From CAWGYT01 sp963826795 (GTDB lineage: Bacteria > Planctomycetota > Planctomycetia > Pirellulales > Pirellulaceae), in assembly GCA_963826795.1 (NCBI GenBank), contig CAWGYT010000017.1, positions 48,023 to 112,022 on the forward strand: a stretch of 64,000 nt of DNA. The letters run 5' to 3'. A model generated the notes under the pieces. The model saw only the letters and a list, made by a program, of their open reading frames with translations, was not told where the DNA came from and did not search any database. Every line of letters begins with the position of its first letter. The first letter of the stretch is position 1. The position numbers and the translations under genes are program-made. Shown in pieces: positions 40,797-51,900 of the stretch.

Positions 40797-43539
40797 ATGC
40801 GTCGATTTCGAATCGTACCCGCGCGATGCCCGATGGTCACATGCGGCTTGATTGTGGCGACGTTAGGTATGGCGGTTCGATCCGCCCAGGGCCAATTTGG
40901 CTCCGTCATCAACATTCCGCCTTCCCCCAACATCCCCGATAATTCCGGCATCGGCTCGAGCACGCAGGTCAACTTGTATTCGGAGGGAACGATCGGGGTC
41001 TCGTTCGAAGTCGGCAACCCGGAAGGGACCAGCACGGACGTCGAGCTCAACGTCCGGGGCGGCGCCATCGCCGACGAGCTTCATGCCAACGCCGGCAGTG
41101 TGACCCATGTCTTAGGCGGTCGCGTCGGGAATCGGATGGAGGTTCGACGGGCGAGTGTCGTTAACGTCTCCGGCGGCAACGTCAGTGCCAACATTAAATG
41201 TATGGAGCGGCAGCGTCACGGAGATTACCGGCGGCGTACTGGGCTTGTTCTTTGGCTCTGGCGGCGACAGCTTTAACGCGCAAGCCTTGAGTTTTGTGGA
41301 GGTTTTCGGCGGAATCGTCGACTACGACTTCGACACCTTTCAAGATGCGGACGTCCATTTCTACGGAAACGACTTTCGGCTCGACGGCGAACCGCTTGCC
41401 GTCGGCGGACAACTGAAAATAAGCCTTACCCAAGATCAAATCCTGGAAGGCATTCTGGCCGATGGCACACCTTTCGCGATCGGCTTTCCGTTGAATGACG
41501 AAATTGCCCCGGATACGTTGACGCTGCACGACGTGGCACTCCCTCCGCTAGACGCGACGGAAATCTTCGTTCCCCCCGATCCCGCCCCTCCCAGCATTCG
41601 CGACGGGCAGACGCTCACACTCGGACCCGGGGGGACGCTGGGCGAATTATTTCGAGCGGGACGGGGCAGCACGCTCCGGGTCGTGGGCGGAACGGTCAAG
41701 CAGGAAGCTCAAGCCGTCGGCGCTGACGTTTCGATGTCGTCGGGAATCCTCGGCTCCAGCTTCACGACCATCGACAGCAACGTGGAAATCACGGGCGGCA
41801 CGGTGGGCAGCTTTTTCGATGCCGGACGCGGAACCGTCGTCAACATGTCCGGCGGTTCCATGCAAACCTACTTCGCCCGGAAGGGCAGCGAAACAAACAT
41901 CTCGGGCGGAAGCGTGAGCGAATTCTTCATTGCCAACGAGGGAAGCGAAGTCAATCTTCACGGGGGCAACCACGACATCATCCTCAGCGCCAATCCCGGA
42001 AGCCAGATCCATCTTTTCGGTGCCGAGTTTCGATTGGATGGCGTGCTCGTTGAGGGTCTGGCGACTCCCGGCGACTCGATCAAGATCAACGTCCCGGAGG
42101 GAAGTGTACTCAGCGGCACACTCGAGGATGGCACGCCCATTTCGTTTTCTCGCACGTCCGGGTCTCAGCGAAGTGACTCGATTAGCGACGGTACTCTTTC
42201 GCTCCACGCCACGATTGTGCCTGCGGTTGGTCCGTCCACGTTCGAACTGCCTGGAGACGTGCCGCCAAATGGGCTGCGGCAAGGACAAATGCTGACCCTG
42301 CGCGACGGCGGCCAACTTGGCGAGAACTCAACCGGCTTCAACGCCGGCTTTGGCAGTACCGTCAATATTCTGGGTGGCTTCGCGGCCAGCCGGATTGAGG
42401 CCGTCGGGGCGAGAGTGAATATCTCGTCCGGCACCCTGAACGGCTTGTCCGCCTTGGGTGGCAGCGAGGTGATCGTCACCGGCGGCACCGCTGGCAGTTT
42501 CCTCATCGGATCCGGCAGCGAAGTCGACGTGAGCGGCGGCCGAGTCGGTCCGCAGGAGATATTCGGTGATTCGCGGCTCAACGTCTCCGGTGGGCGGGTC
42601 GAAGGCTACGGGTCATTCCGGCCAATCCTTGCAAATTCGGGAAGCGAAGTGACGATTTCCGGAGGCACGATCGTTGGGCCCTCGATCTTCATCGGCGGCG
42701 GTGCCGTGGCGAACATCTCCGGCGGCACGATTGAAAGCCCGATTCAAACGATGAACCAGAGCGAAGTCAACTTGTTCGGTTCCTCGTTCCGATTGGATGG
42801 CGCCGAAATCCAAGGACTTGAGTTAGGCGTGCCGTTTTCGGTGACGGCGCGCGACGTTTCGCTGACGGGAACCTGGGGCGACGGTTCACCCTTCGACTTT
42901 GAACTGAACAGCACGTTTATTTTCGGCCAGGATTGGTTCGCTCCGACGGCGCTCTTGACGGTGACGCTGGTCATGCCGAACCTGCAGCCAACGGGCGACT
43001 TCGACGGAAATGGAGTCCTCGATGCGTCCGACATCGATTCATTGAGCGCGGCGTTGCGAACTTCGGCCGACGACCTTCGCTATGATCTCAACAACGACGG
43101 CCAGGTGAACCAGCAGGACCACGACGAATGGGTTCACAACGCGACGCTCGCCAATACCTACTTCGGCGATGCAACGTTGGATGGCGAATTCGACTCGTCG
43201 GACCTTACCCTTGTCTTCCAAGCGGGCGAATACGAGGACCACGTCGCGCTCAATTCGACTTGGGCCGAGGGTGACTGGAATGCCAGCGGCGATTTCGATT
43301 CGGAGGATCTCGTCGCCGCCTTCCAAGACGGCGGTTACGAACAGGGACCGCGTGAGGCCGTCGCCGCCGTTCCAGAACCCTCCGGACTGGTCCTGTTCGC
43401 TCTGGGAATCGTCGGCACCCTCAAGATGCACCGTTGCCTCGCGCGGCGGATCGATCCCTCCGACATCGTGCATGGCGCCCGAATTGATCACGTTCAAGGG
43501 GTCGATTTACTGCGGAGAAACGGGCAGGCATCGCAATGA
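40797..43539 (+). CDS. Secreted glycine-rich-repeat beta-solenoid protein, dockerin-like tail, PEP-CTERM (frameshifted once)
   Basis: About 913 residues. The signal peptide starts MRRFRIVPARCPMVTCGLIV. The body has many units ending in SGG or TGG (ITGGTVGSFFDAGRG, NISGGSVSEFFIANEG, NVSGGRVEGYGSF), a beta-helix of autotransporter-passenger type. Blocks of the type GAEFRLDG and DGTPISF recur three times. Two EF-hand-like dockerin motifs follow: DFDGNGVLDASDIDSL and DLNNDGQVNQQDHDEW. Then come two FDSxDLVxxFQxGxYE units and a PEP-CTERM signal VPEPSGLVLFALGIVG. The frame changes near 41198 (VSANI to LNVWSGSV). The last 30 residues extend past the expected sorting signal, perhaps through a further indel. 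Confidence 0.78.
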
Positions 43540-43621
43540 ACCCAAGTTATCTCACGTGCTCGCTGGTTCCACGATGCGCCCCCCAGGCCGAGCAAAGCTC
43601 CCATGATGCGCAGTCGACGAC

Positions 43622-43643
43622 CCAAAAAAGTCCTGACCCCTTT
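43622..43643. repeat. Reverse-oriented copy of the ggggtcaggac element
   Basis: ccaaaaaagtcctgacccct is the inverted counterpart of aaaaaggggtcaggactatt at 46507-46526, with few differences. The pair brackets the membrane protein, sulfatase and propeller genes. Confidence 0.5.
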
Positions 43644-43736
43644 CCCGCACCGAATGATCCAGGGCGAATCGCGGCGATATGCTAGAGTCCCAGAAAGCGA
43701 TTCCATCGACGTCGACCTCTTGCGTGATGCCGCCAG

Positions 43737-44144
43737 ATGAAATTCCAACAACTCGCGCCGCGGCTGAACTACTCAATTGTCGCGACGGCGAGTGCCACGG
43801 CAACAATTGCTGCCCTGGCAGCCGCGACGGTGCTTCGAATTCAGCCGGGATCACTCTACTTGGCAATTGCCGCGATCGCGAGCCTGATTGGCGTCTGTGC
43901 CGGGATCATGTTTTGCCTGGGCAAACAATTCGTGCAGGAAAACGGGATTCGGGCTTGGGCCATTGACTCGGTTCGGACGTGGGCTTCGCTGAGTCTTCTC
44001 GGGCTGGTCTATCCGCTGGTCGTTTCGCCCGGTGCCTGGACCAATTACCTGAATTGGGTCGCCTCGGGAATTCTCTTCGCACCCCTCGTTGCGATTGTGA
44101 ACCGTGTTCCGCGTGGCAACGCGCCGCCTCAGCGGGCGATTTGA
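43737..44144 (+). CDS. Small four-span membrane protein, hypothetical
   Basis: 135 residues with four hydrophobic segments (about 14-33, 40-60, 77-97 and 105-122) and a short basic tail. No cysteine motif or known domain is recognised. It starts at an ATG overlapping a stop in another frame (TGATGA context) and ends opposite the 3' end of the sulfatase gene. Function unknown. Confidence 0.6.
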   Translation: MKFQQLAPRLNYSIVATASATATIAALAAATVLRIQPGSLYLAIAAIASLIGVCAGIMFCLGKQFVQENGIRAWAIDSVRTWASLSLLGLVYPLVVSPGAWTNYLNWVASGILFAPLVAIVNRVPRGNAPPQRAI

Positions 44145-44227
44145 CGAAGCGGGTCCGGTTCGAACTGCATCTCAGGCGCCGCGGACGAGTCGAGTCAGCA
44201 AGCTGCCCAATCGGATCAAGCACGTCA

Positions 44228-45823
44228 CTATCGCGGCCCGGGCGAAACGTGAAGAAAACGCTTCGGGTCGACGAGAACGTCATTGACTTGTGACGGGCCT
44301 TGAGTGCTTCGACCTTGGCTGACAAGTTGCTCGAGAACGGCAGTCATTCGCTCGACGATCTCCGGATGAGCGGCGTAAAGGTTGTTGGTTTCTCCAATGT
44401 CAGCGGCAAGATCATAGAGCTGCGCCGGGTGACCATCCGGGGGCGTCGCCGACTGATCGCTCCAGGCACCCCCTCCACCTGAACCGAACAACATTTTCCA
44501 GGTGCCGAGTCGTAGCGCGGGAAGCCCGCTTGAGCCGTGGCTGACGGCATGTTCTCGGACGGGCTCGCAACTGCCTTTTAACAGCGGCAGGAGACTGAAA
44601 CTATCCTCGCCGGCGTTGTCAGGAAGCTCGAGATTCAGAACGTCGGCGAGCGTTGCCATGATGTCGGCTTGGTGGACAAGTTGATCGCACTCGGTGTCCG
44701 GCTTGACGATCCCCGGCCAACGCACGATAAACGGTACGCGATGCCCGCCCTCCCAGGCGTCCGCTTTGTATCCGCGCAACGGCCCACTGGGAAAGTGACC
44801 GCGGCTTTCCAGTTGCTTGGCCCCGACATACGGCGCGAAGCCGTTGTCGCTCGTGAAAATAACCAACGTACTCGCCTCGACCCCATTCTCGTGGATTGCG
44901 GAGAGGATACGACCGACCACATCGTCGGTCTCCAGGATCAAATCGGCGACCCTGCTGTCGAGTCCGCTCTTGCCTCGCCAAGCGGCGTTGACGGCCAGCG
45001 GCGTATGGGGCGAAGTCAACGGCAGATAGAGAAAAAACGGCTGCCCTGACGCCGCGCGTCGTTTGAGATAGTCACACGCTCGATCTGCGAGGGCGGGCAA
45101 GATCCCTTCGAGCCGCCAAGCCTCGAGGGCAGGCCCTGGCACACTCGCAAGGTTATTCCCCAGCAATTCCTGAGGTAGAAACGTGGCGGGGATGCCGACC
45201 GTCCGACTATTCTCGATGAAACAGAATGGTGGCCAGTTCGGAACATCGGTCCCGAAGTATTCGTCGAAGCCGCGCGTTGTGGGGCCGCCGCCAATCGGAC
45301 GCGAAAATACGTCCTGCCAGACCTGCCGATGGCGCTCGGTTACCTCCGGAACCTTGCCTGGCGCTGGGGCGAACAAGGGACGCCAGTCGGGGGCTATGCC
45401 CCAGTCCCAACCCAAGTGCCACTTCCCGACGCACGCCGTGTGATAGCCTTGCCGTTGGAGGAGACCGGCAATCGTCAGCCGGTCGGGTGCAATCAACGGT
45501 CGCTCCAGATAACCGACGATGCCGGACTGCAGCCGAGTTCGCCAATGGTAGCGCCCCGTCAGCAAGGTGTATCTCGACGGCGAGCAGACGCCCGAGCTGG
45601 AATGGGCATCCGTGAACCGCATTCCCTGCGCCGCGAGACGATCGATGTGCGGTGTCGGTATCTGACCGCGTTCTGGATTGTAACAACGCACGTCGCCATA
45701 GCCGAGATCATCCGCCAGAATGATCAGGATGTTGGGCACGGCAGTCGGCCTGGTCTCCATCCCGCAGACCGCGGACCTTGAAATTGCAACTGCGATCAGC
45801 ATCACTGCGACGTTTTTCATCAT
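44228..45823 (-). CDS. Secreted arylsulfatase, formylglycine type
   Basis: A 531-residue family S1 sulfatase with a signal peptide (residues about 1-21). The active-site motif is CSPSR at residues 80-84 within SSSGVCSPSRYTLLTGRYHW; Cys80 would be converted to formylglycine by FGE, which is not in the window. The metal ligands are in NILIILADDLGYGDVRC and VIFTSDNGFAPYV. VGKWHLGWDWGI carries the conserved Lys/His pair. Planctomycetes encode many such enzymes to desulfate marine polysaccharides. The C-terminus is intact and converges on the small membrane protein gene. Confidence 0.93.
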   Translation of the reverse strand: MMKNVAVMLIAVAISRSAVCGMETRPTAVPNILIILADDLGYGDVRCYNPERGQIPTPHIDRLAAQGMRFTDAHSSSGVCSPSRYTLLTGRYHWRTRLQSGIVGYLERPLIAPDRLTIAGLLQRQGYHTACVGKWHLGWDWGIAPDWRPLFAPAPGKVPEVTERHRQVWQDVFSRPIGGGPTTRGFDEYFGTDVPNWPPFCFIENSRTVGIPATFLPQELLGNNLASVPGPALEAWRLEGILPALADRACDYLKRRAASGQPFFLYLPLTSPHTPLAVNAAWRGKSGLDSRVADLILETDDVVGRILSAIHENGVEASTLVIFTSDNGFAPYVGAKQLESRGHFPSGPLRGYKADAWEGGHRVPFIVRWPGIVKPDTECDQLVHQADIMATLADVLNLELPDNAGEDSFSLLPLLKGSCEPVREHAVSHGSSGLPALRLGTWKMLFGSGGGGAWSDQSATPPDGHPAQLYDLAADIGETNNLYAAHPEIVERMTAVLEQLVSQGRSTQGPSQVNDVLVDPKRFLHVSPGPR

Positions 45824-46149
45824 CTTGGTCCAGATGTTCGCGGCTCGCTTCCATCGAGCTGCCTTCAGTCGACGAGGTCTTTATTACAACGGAAGGCCCC
45901 CAGGGCAGCAAGCCGAAACGCGCTCGGATTGTTTCGTTCGCGGGACCGATTTCGCGGCTGACTGACTGAAAATCATTGACGGGGGAACGATTTTTCAAAA
46001 TAATGCAGGGCCATGACGTTGCGAAGTTCGTGAAATCTGGGATTGCAGGAACTTCCACAGGCCACGCGTTAACTCGCTCGCAAATTGATGCAGCGGCGCG
46101 CCCCCGAGGCGACGAAGGACATTCATACGCCAGCGCAGATGGAGGCAAG

Positions 46150-46506
46150 ATGAACTCGGAAACCGACGACGGATCGATCTCCATGGCCAAAATCACGCAG
46201 CTCATCTTTGTCGGTTTAAATGGCTACGCTTTGGCCCTGGACCGTGACTCGGGAGAGATCGTCTGGTCGAATAACGAGATGCGGTCAGGATACGTCACTT
46301 TGCTGCTCGACGGCGACCGCCTGATCGCCTCAACGAACGGCTATCTCTACTGTTTAGATCCGCTGACGGGGCATATCCGCTGGCACAATCCGCTGACCGG
46401 TTATGGCATGGGAGCGCCTACCGCTCTGACTTCCGTGCGCGGACAAGACGCGGCAAGCCTGATCCAACAAGCGGCCGATACCATTAGCCGGTCGTCCAGC
46501 GACTGA
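46150..46506 (+). CDS. PQQ-propeller-like small protein
   Basis: 118 residues from the ATG at 46150 or 107 from the ATG at 46183 (MAKITQLIFVGLNGYALALD). Two beta-propeller-type repeats are visible: YALALDRDSGEIVWSNNEM and YCLDPLTGHIRWHNPLTGYG. A single short chain has too few blades for a propeller on its own, so it may oligomerise or be a conserved short family. No signal peptide is seen. It ends 5 bases before a ggggtcaggac repeat element. Confidence 0.7.
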   Translation: MNSETDDGSISMAKITQLIFVGLNGYALALDRDSGEIVWSNNEMRSGYVTLLLDGDRLIASTNGYLYCLDPLTGHIRWHNPLTGYGMGAPTALTSVRGQDAASLIQQAADTISRSSSD

Positions 46507-47297
46507 GAAAAAGGGGTCAGGACTATTTTCGGACGGCGACTGCGGCGATTGGGTAACAAGTCTCCAGACACTCTGCTTTTCTGTCGAACTTCTCGGGGCG
46601 AACTTCTCGGGGATCGCGAACCGTTGCGCTCCAAGCTGACTTCCAACCTGACACCAAAAAACGGATCTGACCCCTGCGTTCCCCTGTGCTCCCTGAAACC
46701 GGCTAACTCGTCGCGGAGGAATTCCTTGTCTGAGCTCACGTGGCGAGTGTCGTCCAGCTTCAGGTCGGCTGCGCTGACTATCTAATCGTCTTGAACGTGG
46801 CGCCAAATCTTCGCCGCCTCGCTACGTCATCGTCCTGACTGTCGCTGTTCACTGGATCGACGGACGCCGGCACCGAATCGGTGACAACCAGCGTGCGGAG
46901 AGTGCTGTAGACTCTTGACTCATCCAAGCCGGTTTACCGGCGCTCAGATCCGTTTTCTGGTGTCTGCCGGGCCTGGTTGTTGTTCATTGAGCGCAAGCTG
47001 GCGGTGACGAGCGTCTTCCGTGTCGCGGCTTTGCCGGCCGGTCCATGGCACACCAAGAACCTCATCTCGTTGGACCTCTCCGAGTTACCGCACTTGAGCG
47101 CCGGGCGGGACAAGTCGGATTGCTCAACGAGGGCACGCAAGCAAACGCTCACGGTTCGTTGACGCGACGGCGAGCTGCGACGTAGGCTGCTCGTTGTTCC
47201 GTGGTTCTTGCCGCTGCGCTCCATGGTTGCCCGAGCAGCCCAGGATGGGGGCGGATCGGTTGCCGAGTGCCTCGTCGGGCAGGGAGGCGACGACTCC
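46507..47297. other. Repeat-rich left flank of the Y1 transposase
   Basis: No gene. In order: aaaaaggggtcaggactatt; two tandem copies of cgaacttctcgggg (46585-46612); the 279-bp direct repeat A (46613-46891), whose last 115 bases copy the 3' end of the kinase gene; a small hairpin gccggtttaccggc (46928-46941); and an inverted copy of the gacaccaaaaaacggatctg element at 46945-46964. The remaining 330 bases are unassigned and may be part of the mobile unit. Confidence 0.7.
46613..46891. repeat. 279-bp direct repeat A, carrying a copy of the kinase gene's 3' end
   Basis: Aligns without gaps to 48684-48962 at a constant offset of 2071 bases with about nine mismatches (about 97 % identity by eye). 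Positions 46778-46891 correspond to the last 38 codons of the kinase gene, including its TAG stop, but here they belong to no gene. Confidence 0.85.
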
Positions 47298-48302
47298 ATG
47301 GCCAGGCCGCTGCGTGTGGAATTTCCGGGGGCGATTTATCACGTCATGTCTCGAGGCAACGCACGGCAGCGGATCTTTCGCGCAGCCGCCGATTACGAGC
47401 GGTTCATGCGGGATCTGGAAGAGATCGTGCAATGGGCGGCATGGGAACTCTTGACGTTTGTGCTGATGCCGAATCACGTGCACCTGTTCCTGCGGACGCC
47501 GGAAGCGAACTTGTCGCGCGGGATGCAGCGTTTGCTTTCGGGGTACGCCAACTGGCACGCCGCGCGGCATCGTCGCCCCGGGCACCTGCTGCAGGGGCGG
47601 TTCAAGGGAGAGATGGTCGAGGATGAACGCTACTTCTGGACGGTGAGTCGATACATCCATCTGAACCCGACGCGGGGCAAGCGGCCCTTGGTGGCTCATC
47701 CGCGTGATTGGCCCTGGTCGAGCTACCCGGGCTACGATAACCCGCAGCAACGCCTGTCGTGGGTGGCCTATGATGCCATCTACAACACCTGGCAGGGCGA
47801 ATTCGGCGGGGCGGACCCGGTGAGCAGTTACCGCCGGTATGTGGAAGCGGGTGTGACGAAGCCCACGCCGAACCCCTTCCTGAAGGCCAAGTTCGGCTGG
47901 CTGCTGGGTGAGCCGGCATTCGCCGATCAAATGCGCCGGCTGATGACAGAGCCGAATCAGGTGTCCGAGGTTCCCTACGCGAGGCGACTGAGGTCGCTTG
48001 ACACGGCGGGGGTGCTCGCAGCCGTCGCGAGTTTCTATTCGGTTGAAGAAGCGATCTTCTCAGATCGTGGCAACGGCCACCGGGCCCGCGCCGTGGCGGC
48101 CTGGCTACTGCGGCGCCACACGACCGCGACGCTTCGGGAACTGGCGCCGTCCTTTGGCCTGACTCGGCCGGACAGCGTGCGCAACCTGACGCGGCGCGTT
48201 GATCAACAGCGTGCTCACGACCGCACGCTGCAGGACGACATCAGGGCCCTGGAGAACCTTCTTGCCGCCCCCCCCGCCAGCACCCGCCTTTTCTCCCCAT
48301 GA
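47298..48302 (+). CDS. REP-associated tyrosine transposase (Y1/IS200-like, RAYT)
   Basis: A 334-residue HUH-type transposase of the Y1_Tnp family. The start MARPLRVEFPGAIYHVMSRG is the standard RAYT N-terminus. The HUH metal site is HVH in FVLMPNHVHLFLRTPE, and the C-terminal part of the nuclease reads LLQGRFKGEM, then YFWTVSRYIHLNPTRGK and WPWSSYPGY. A C-terminal helical extension of about 130 residues resembles a DnaA/helix-turn-helix-like domain in longer RAYTs. Such proteins cut single-stranded DNA at REP hairpins and are usually domesticated single copies. It lies between REP-like elements in both orientations and between 279-bp direct repeats. Confidence 0.9.
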   Translation: MARPLRVEFPGAIYHVMSRGNARQRIFRAAADYERFMRDLEEIVQWAAWELLTFVLMPNHVHLFLRTPEANLSRGMQRLLSGYANWHAARHRRPGHLLQGRFKGEMVEDERYFWTVSRYIHLNPTRGKRPLVAHPRDWPWSSYPGYDNPQQRLSWVAYDAIYNTWQGEFGGADPVSSYRRYVEAGVTKPTPNPFLKAKFGWLLGEPAFADQMRRLMTEPNQVSEVPYARRLRSLDTAGVLAAVASFYSVEEAIFSDRGNGHRARAVAAWLLRRHTTATLRELAPSFGLTRPDSVRNLTRRVDQQRAHDRTLQDDIRALENLLAAPPASTRLFSP

Positions 48303-48848
48303 CGCGCCCGTGTCTTCCGCCGCAGGCTCCAGCCGACGGGATCGGCGATTTCAACGCCTCGCATGGATTCGCCCTGTCTTGCAACACGATGCGGGCGGCC
48401 GGCGCAGGGCAAGCCATTCGGCGGGGCGTCGACGGTTGGCCTTGATTTCCTCCCTTGTTGATCTCGCTCGACTTCGGTGGCTCGTCTGATCGCGAACCGT
48501 TGCGCTCCGAGCCGACTTCCAACCTGACACCAAAAAACGGATCTGACCCCTGCGCTCCTGGATTCGCCCTGTCTTGCAACACGATGCGGGCGGCCGGCGC
48601 AGGGCAAGCCATTTGGCGGGGCGTCGACGGTTGGTCTTGATGTCCTCCCGTGTTGATCTCGCTCGACTTCGGTGGCTCGTCTGATCGCGAACCGTTGCGC
48701 TCCGAGCCGACTTCCAACCTGACACCAAAAAACGGATCTGACCCCTGCGTTCCCCTGTGCTCCCTGAAACCGGCTAACTCGTCGCGGAGGAATTCCTTGT
48801 CTGAGCTCACGTGGCGAGTGTGGTGCAGATTCAGGTCGGCTGCGCTGA
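48303..48848. other. Repeat-rich right flank of the Y1 transposase
   Basis: No gene. Two tandem copies of a 195-bp unit begin at 48365 and 48560, each containing gacaccaaaaaacggatctg, and the second runs into direct repeat B, which ends inside the kinase gene. Confidence 0.7.
48365..48754. repeat. Two tandem 195-bp units
   Basis: Unit 1 starts ggattcgccctgtcttgcaa at 48365 and unit 2 starts identically at 48560. They differ by a few substitutions (cattcg/catttg, gatttc/gatgtc). Each holds cgaaccgttgcgctccgagc and gacaccaaaaaacggatctg followed by acccctgcg. Confidence 0.85.
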
Positions 48849-48962
48849 CTATCTAATCGTCTTGAACGTGGCGCCAACCCTTCGCCGCCTCGCTACGTCA
48901 TCGTCCTGACTGTCGCTGTTCACTTGATCGACGGACGCCGGAACCGAATCGGTGACAACCAG
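48684..48962. repeat. 279-bp direct repeat B, overlapping the kinase 3' end
   Basis: The partner of 46613-46891. Its last 114 bases (48849-48962) are the authentic 3' end of the kinase gene; its first 165 bases are non-coding and overlap the second 195-bp unit. Confidence 0.85.
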
Positions 48963-51900
48963 GCAGATGCTGAAGAGATTAAATGTGGTCTGATCGTTGC
49001 CGAAACTGGCGGCTGTGGAAACCAAATCGATGCCAACAAGCGGCGATTGGCTGTTCAGCTCGATGACAAGCTCGAACAGCGCCGGATCCTTTGTGTCTTC
49101 CAACTCCCCGTTGACCATGCGATCGATCCCGTTGAGCCGAGGGCTGAAATAGGGCGGTCCCGACTGTGGGACCTGGTCGTCATGCCAGTCGGGGCAGATG
49201 ATTTTGGCCGTCTGGGTGGTGCCGTCGGCGAAATGGACGACGATCGGCATCTCGCTCGTGCCGTTGCCGCCAGTCACCAGAAAGCGGAGTGAAGTGGCCG
49301 GCAAGTGAGGGATACGGATCGTGACAGAATCACTCATTACATCCAACTGCAGAGCATTGTTTCCTCCGTAAGCACCGAGGACATGACTCCCGATTTGGCG
49401 ATCCCGTGGCACGCCCTCAACGGACGCGTCCTGGTGCTCTTGACCGTTGAATCCCGAGACGGGGATCAGACTCCCGTGGTCTTTGTCAAGTGAGTCATTC
49501 TGTGGATCTCCAAAGTCAGCGACCACGTCCCGATTGAAGTACGCGGACAGATCAATCGGCTCGATTGTTTGCGTGAAGTCACCGGTGGTAAAGCGTCCCT
49601 CATCGCTGGAATCTGACTCCCGACCATCACTCGCGTAAACACGAGCGCGCCAACGGTAGCTCGAATTGGGAGTCAACAACTCCTCCGGTATTGGAAACTC
49701 GGTAAGATGCTTGTTGGAGACAATGTCGATGACGGGCCGCTGATCGTAGGGTTCAGCGGTTGACGACTCATCAAGACATATCTGCCAGTGAGTTGCCGAG
49801 TGATTCACCCAACGATGCGACATCGTAGGGGCCTCGATCCGTAGCGTGCCGCCTTCTCGAGACGAATGGACCGTGTTCTCCACGATCAACACCGGAGCGC
49901 TCGGCGGGCCTGGTGTGAATCGCTCGATCTCGCGCGCCCAATCGTCCCGCTCGGTGGCCTCAAACAGTTCCACCAACGCACGTCGAGCTTGCGCCACCAA
50001 ACGGCTGTCGGATCCTACCTCCTTTTCGAAGAAGATGAAGCTGTCGAGCAGCGACTCCTCGATCTGATCGTACTCCTTCAACTCGACGAGTAGTGTACCC
50101 AATTCCAGTTGGACTTTGTGCCGGACTTGAGCAGAGACGCTGGATTCTGCTACCAACTTAAGGGCGAGGTTCAACTGTTCGCGAGCACCGTTCAGATCGC
50201 CGGCACGTCGCCGCAACGCGGCCAGCTGCGCCCGATTGATCGCATGCAGCGACGCGCGAAAATCGCCAGGCAGCGAATCGAATACTTCGAGCAGCTCCTC
50301 GATCAACTGCTCACGTCGCCTGGCGACCGCGGACGGGTCAGCGCCGGCAAGTTTGGGTAGCACGACATTTGCCGTCATGTGACGCGCCAAAATCCGAGTT
50401 TCGAAGTTTCGGCGCGGCGCAGCATCACTTTTCTCAATGGCGATCGCCAACACACGTTGCGCTTCGGCAAGATCGCCGGAACGAAGCAAGTAGTCCCCCA
50501 ACGTCGCATAGCCGGCCGCGTGTATCCCTGCGCCGTTCTCTTCGCCGATCTCGATCGAGCGGCGGAGATCGGAAATGGCTTCCGCAAAGTCACCGCGCCA
50601 GGCTCGTATCGTACCGTGAATGTGGTAGGCAGCAGACAGTTCGTGGTTGACTAAGCCGAGTCGCTCGGCCATCGCAATCGCTTGCCTGGCGGTTTCTTGG
50701 GCATACTCGAGTTGTGCGCGATCGAGTTGATTATCCGCCAGACCCACCAGGGCACGCACGATTTCTCGATGGTCACCTCGGTAGAGCCGCCGACGTATCT
50801 GAAGCGATTCCTGCCAAAGTTGCGTTGCCTTGATGACGTTTGGCAGATTCGGACGGGCGGTAGAATCGCCTTCCCATTTGCCGAAGATGGTTGCCAACAA
50901 TTCAAGACTATGTGCGTAGTTGGGGTGATTGGTGCCGAGCAGCCTTCGATCGGACTCGACCACCTCGGTCATGATCCGCTCGGCTTCGTCGAACTCTCTG
51001 AGTTGCGCAAGCACATCGGCATACTTGGACAGGACGACGTTCTTTTCCGGATTCTCATCCGGCCAGATCTTCTTGGCCAACTCGGCTGCTTGCGCCGTTA
51101 GCTGATGTGCTTCGTCAAGTTTGTTCACGCCGATCAGTGCAATACCCAAGCGGTGGAGACTCATGATCACCAAAGGATGATCCGACGGCAGGTTTCTTTG
51201 ATGGATCGCCAACGCTCGCCGCAACTGCTGCTCCGCCACTTCAAATTCGGATCGGAACGAATGAATTCCACCCATACGATCCAGCACCGCGCCAATCGGC
51301 AAGGCGTCCTTGCCACCGATCATCTCGTAGATGTCGAGGGCCTGAGTCAGCTGCTGCATCGATTCGTCGTACTGTCCCAATCGTTCCAGTGCCGCTCCCA
51401 AACTTAGACGCGTGTCGGCCACGTTCTCCGCGTTGGGTCCAAACTCCCGGATGCGCAGCTCGAGTGATTCCTCAAGGGCCGCAACGGCGGGTTCGTATTG
51501 GGCGATGCCTGAGTAGCCTCGGCCCAACGCGAAAAGCAGCTCGGCTCGGCCGCCAACATCGTTCGAGTCTTCGATCTGCAGGTCGGCAGCCCATTTATCG
51601 AGAAAGTCTGCGACTTTCGCGTCGCGGCCCGCAGCACTTGGATCGACCATCTGAAACAAGCCGTCCATGAAATCCAATCGCTCGGCCGCCGTGACGTTCG
51701 CCGCGCGAGCGACTTTGGCCTGCCAAGCCGTCCCGATGATGCCGGCCAACAGCGAGAGAAGAACGATCGCGGATGCTACCACAAGCGTCTTGTTGCGTCG
51801 CGCGAACATCCTGAGTTGGTAGGCCGCGCTGGGCGGATGCGCGGCAATCGACTCCTTGCGAAGATATCGGCGAATGTCCGATGCGAATTCGCCCGCGGAC

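Noticed and set aside
47124..47930. 268-codon open frame opposite the Y1 transposase
   Set aside because: The plus strand has the full HUH transposase signature; this frame is low-complexity.
48365..48754. Possible CRISPR array
   Set aside because: Only two units of 195 bp, nearly identical throughout; there are no short repeats with unique spacers and no cas genes.
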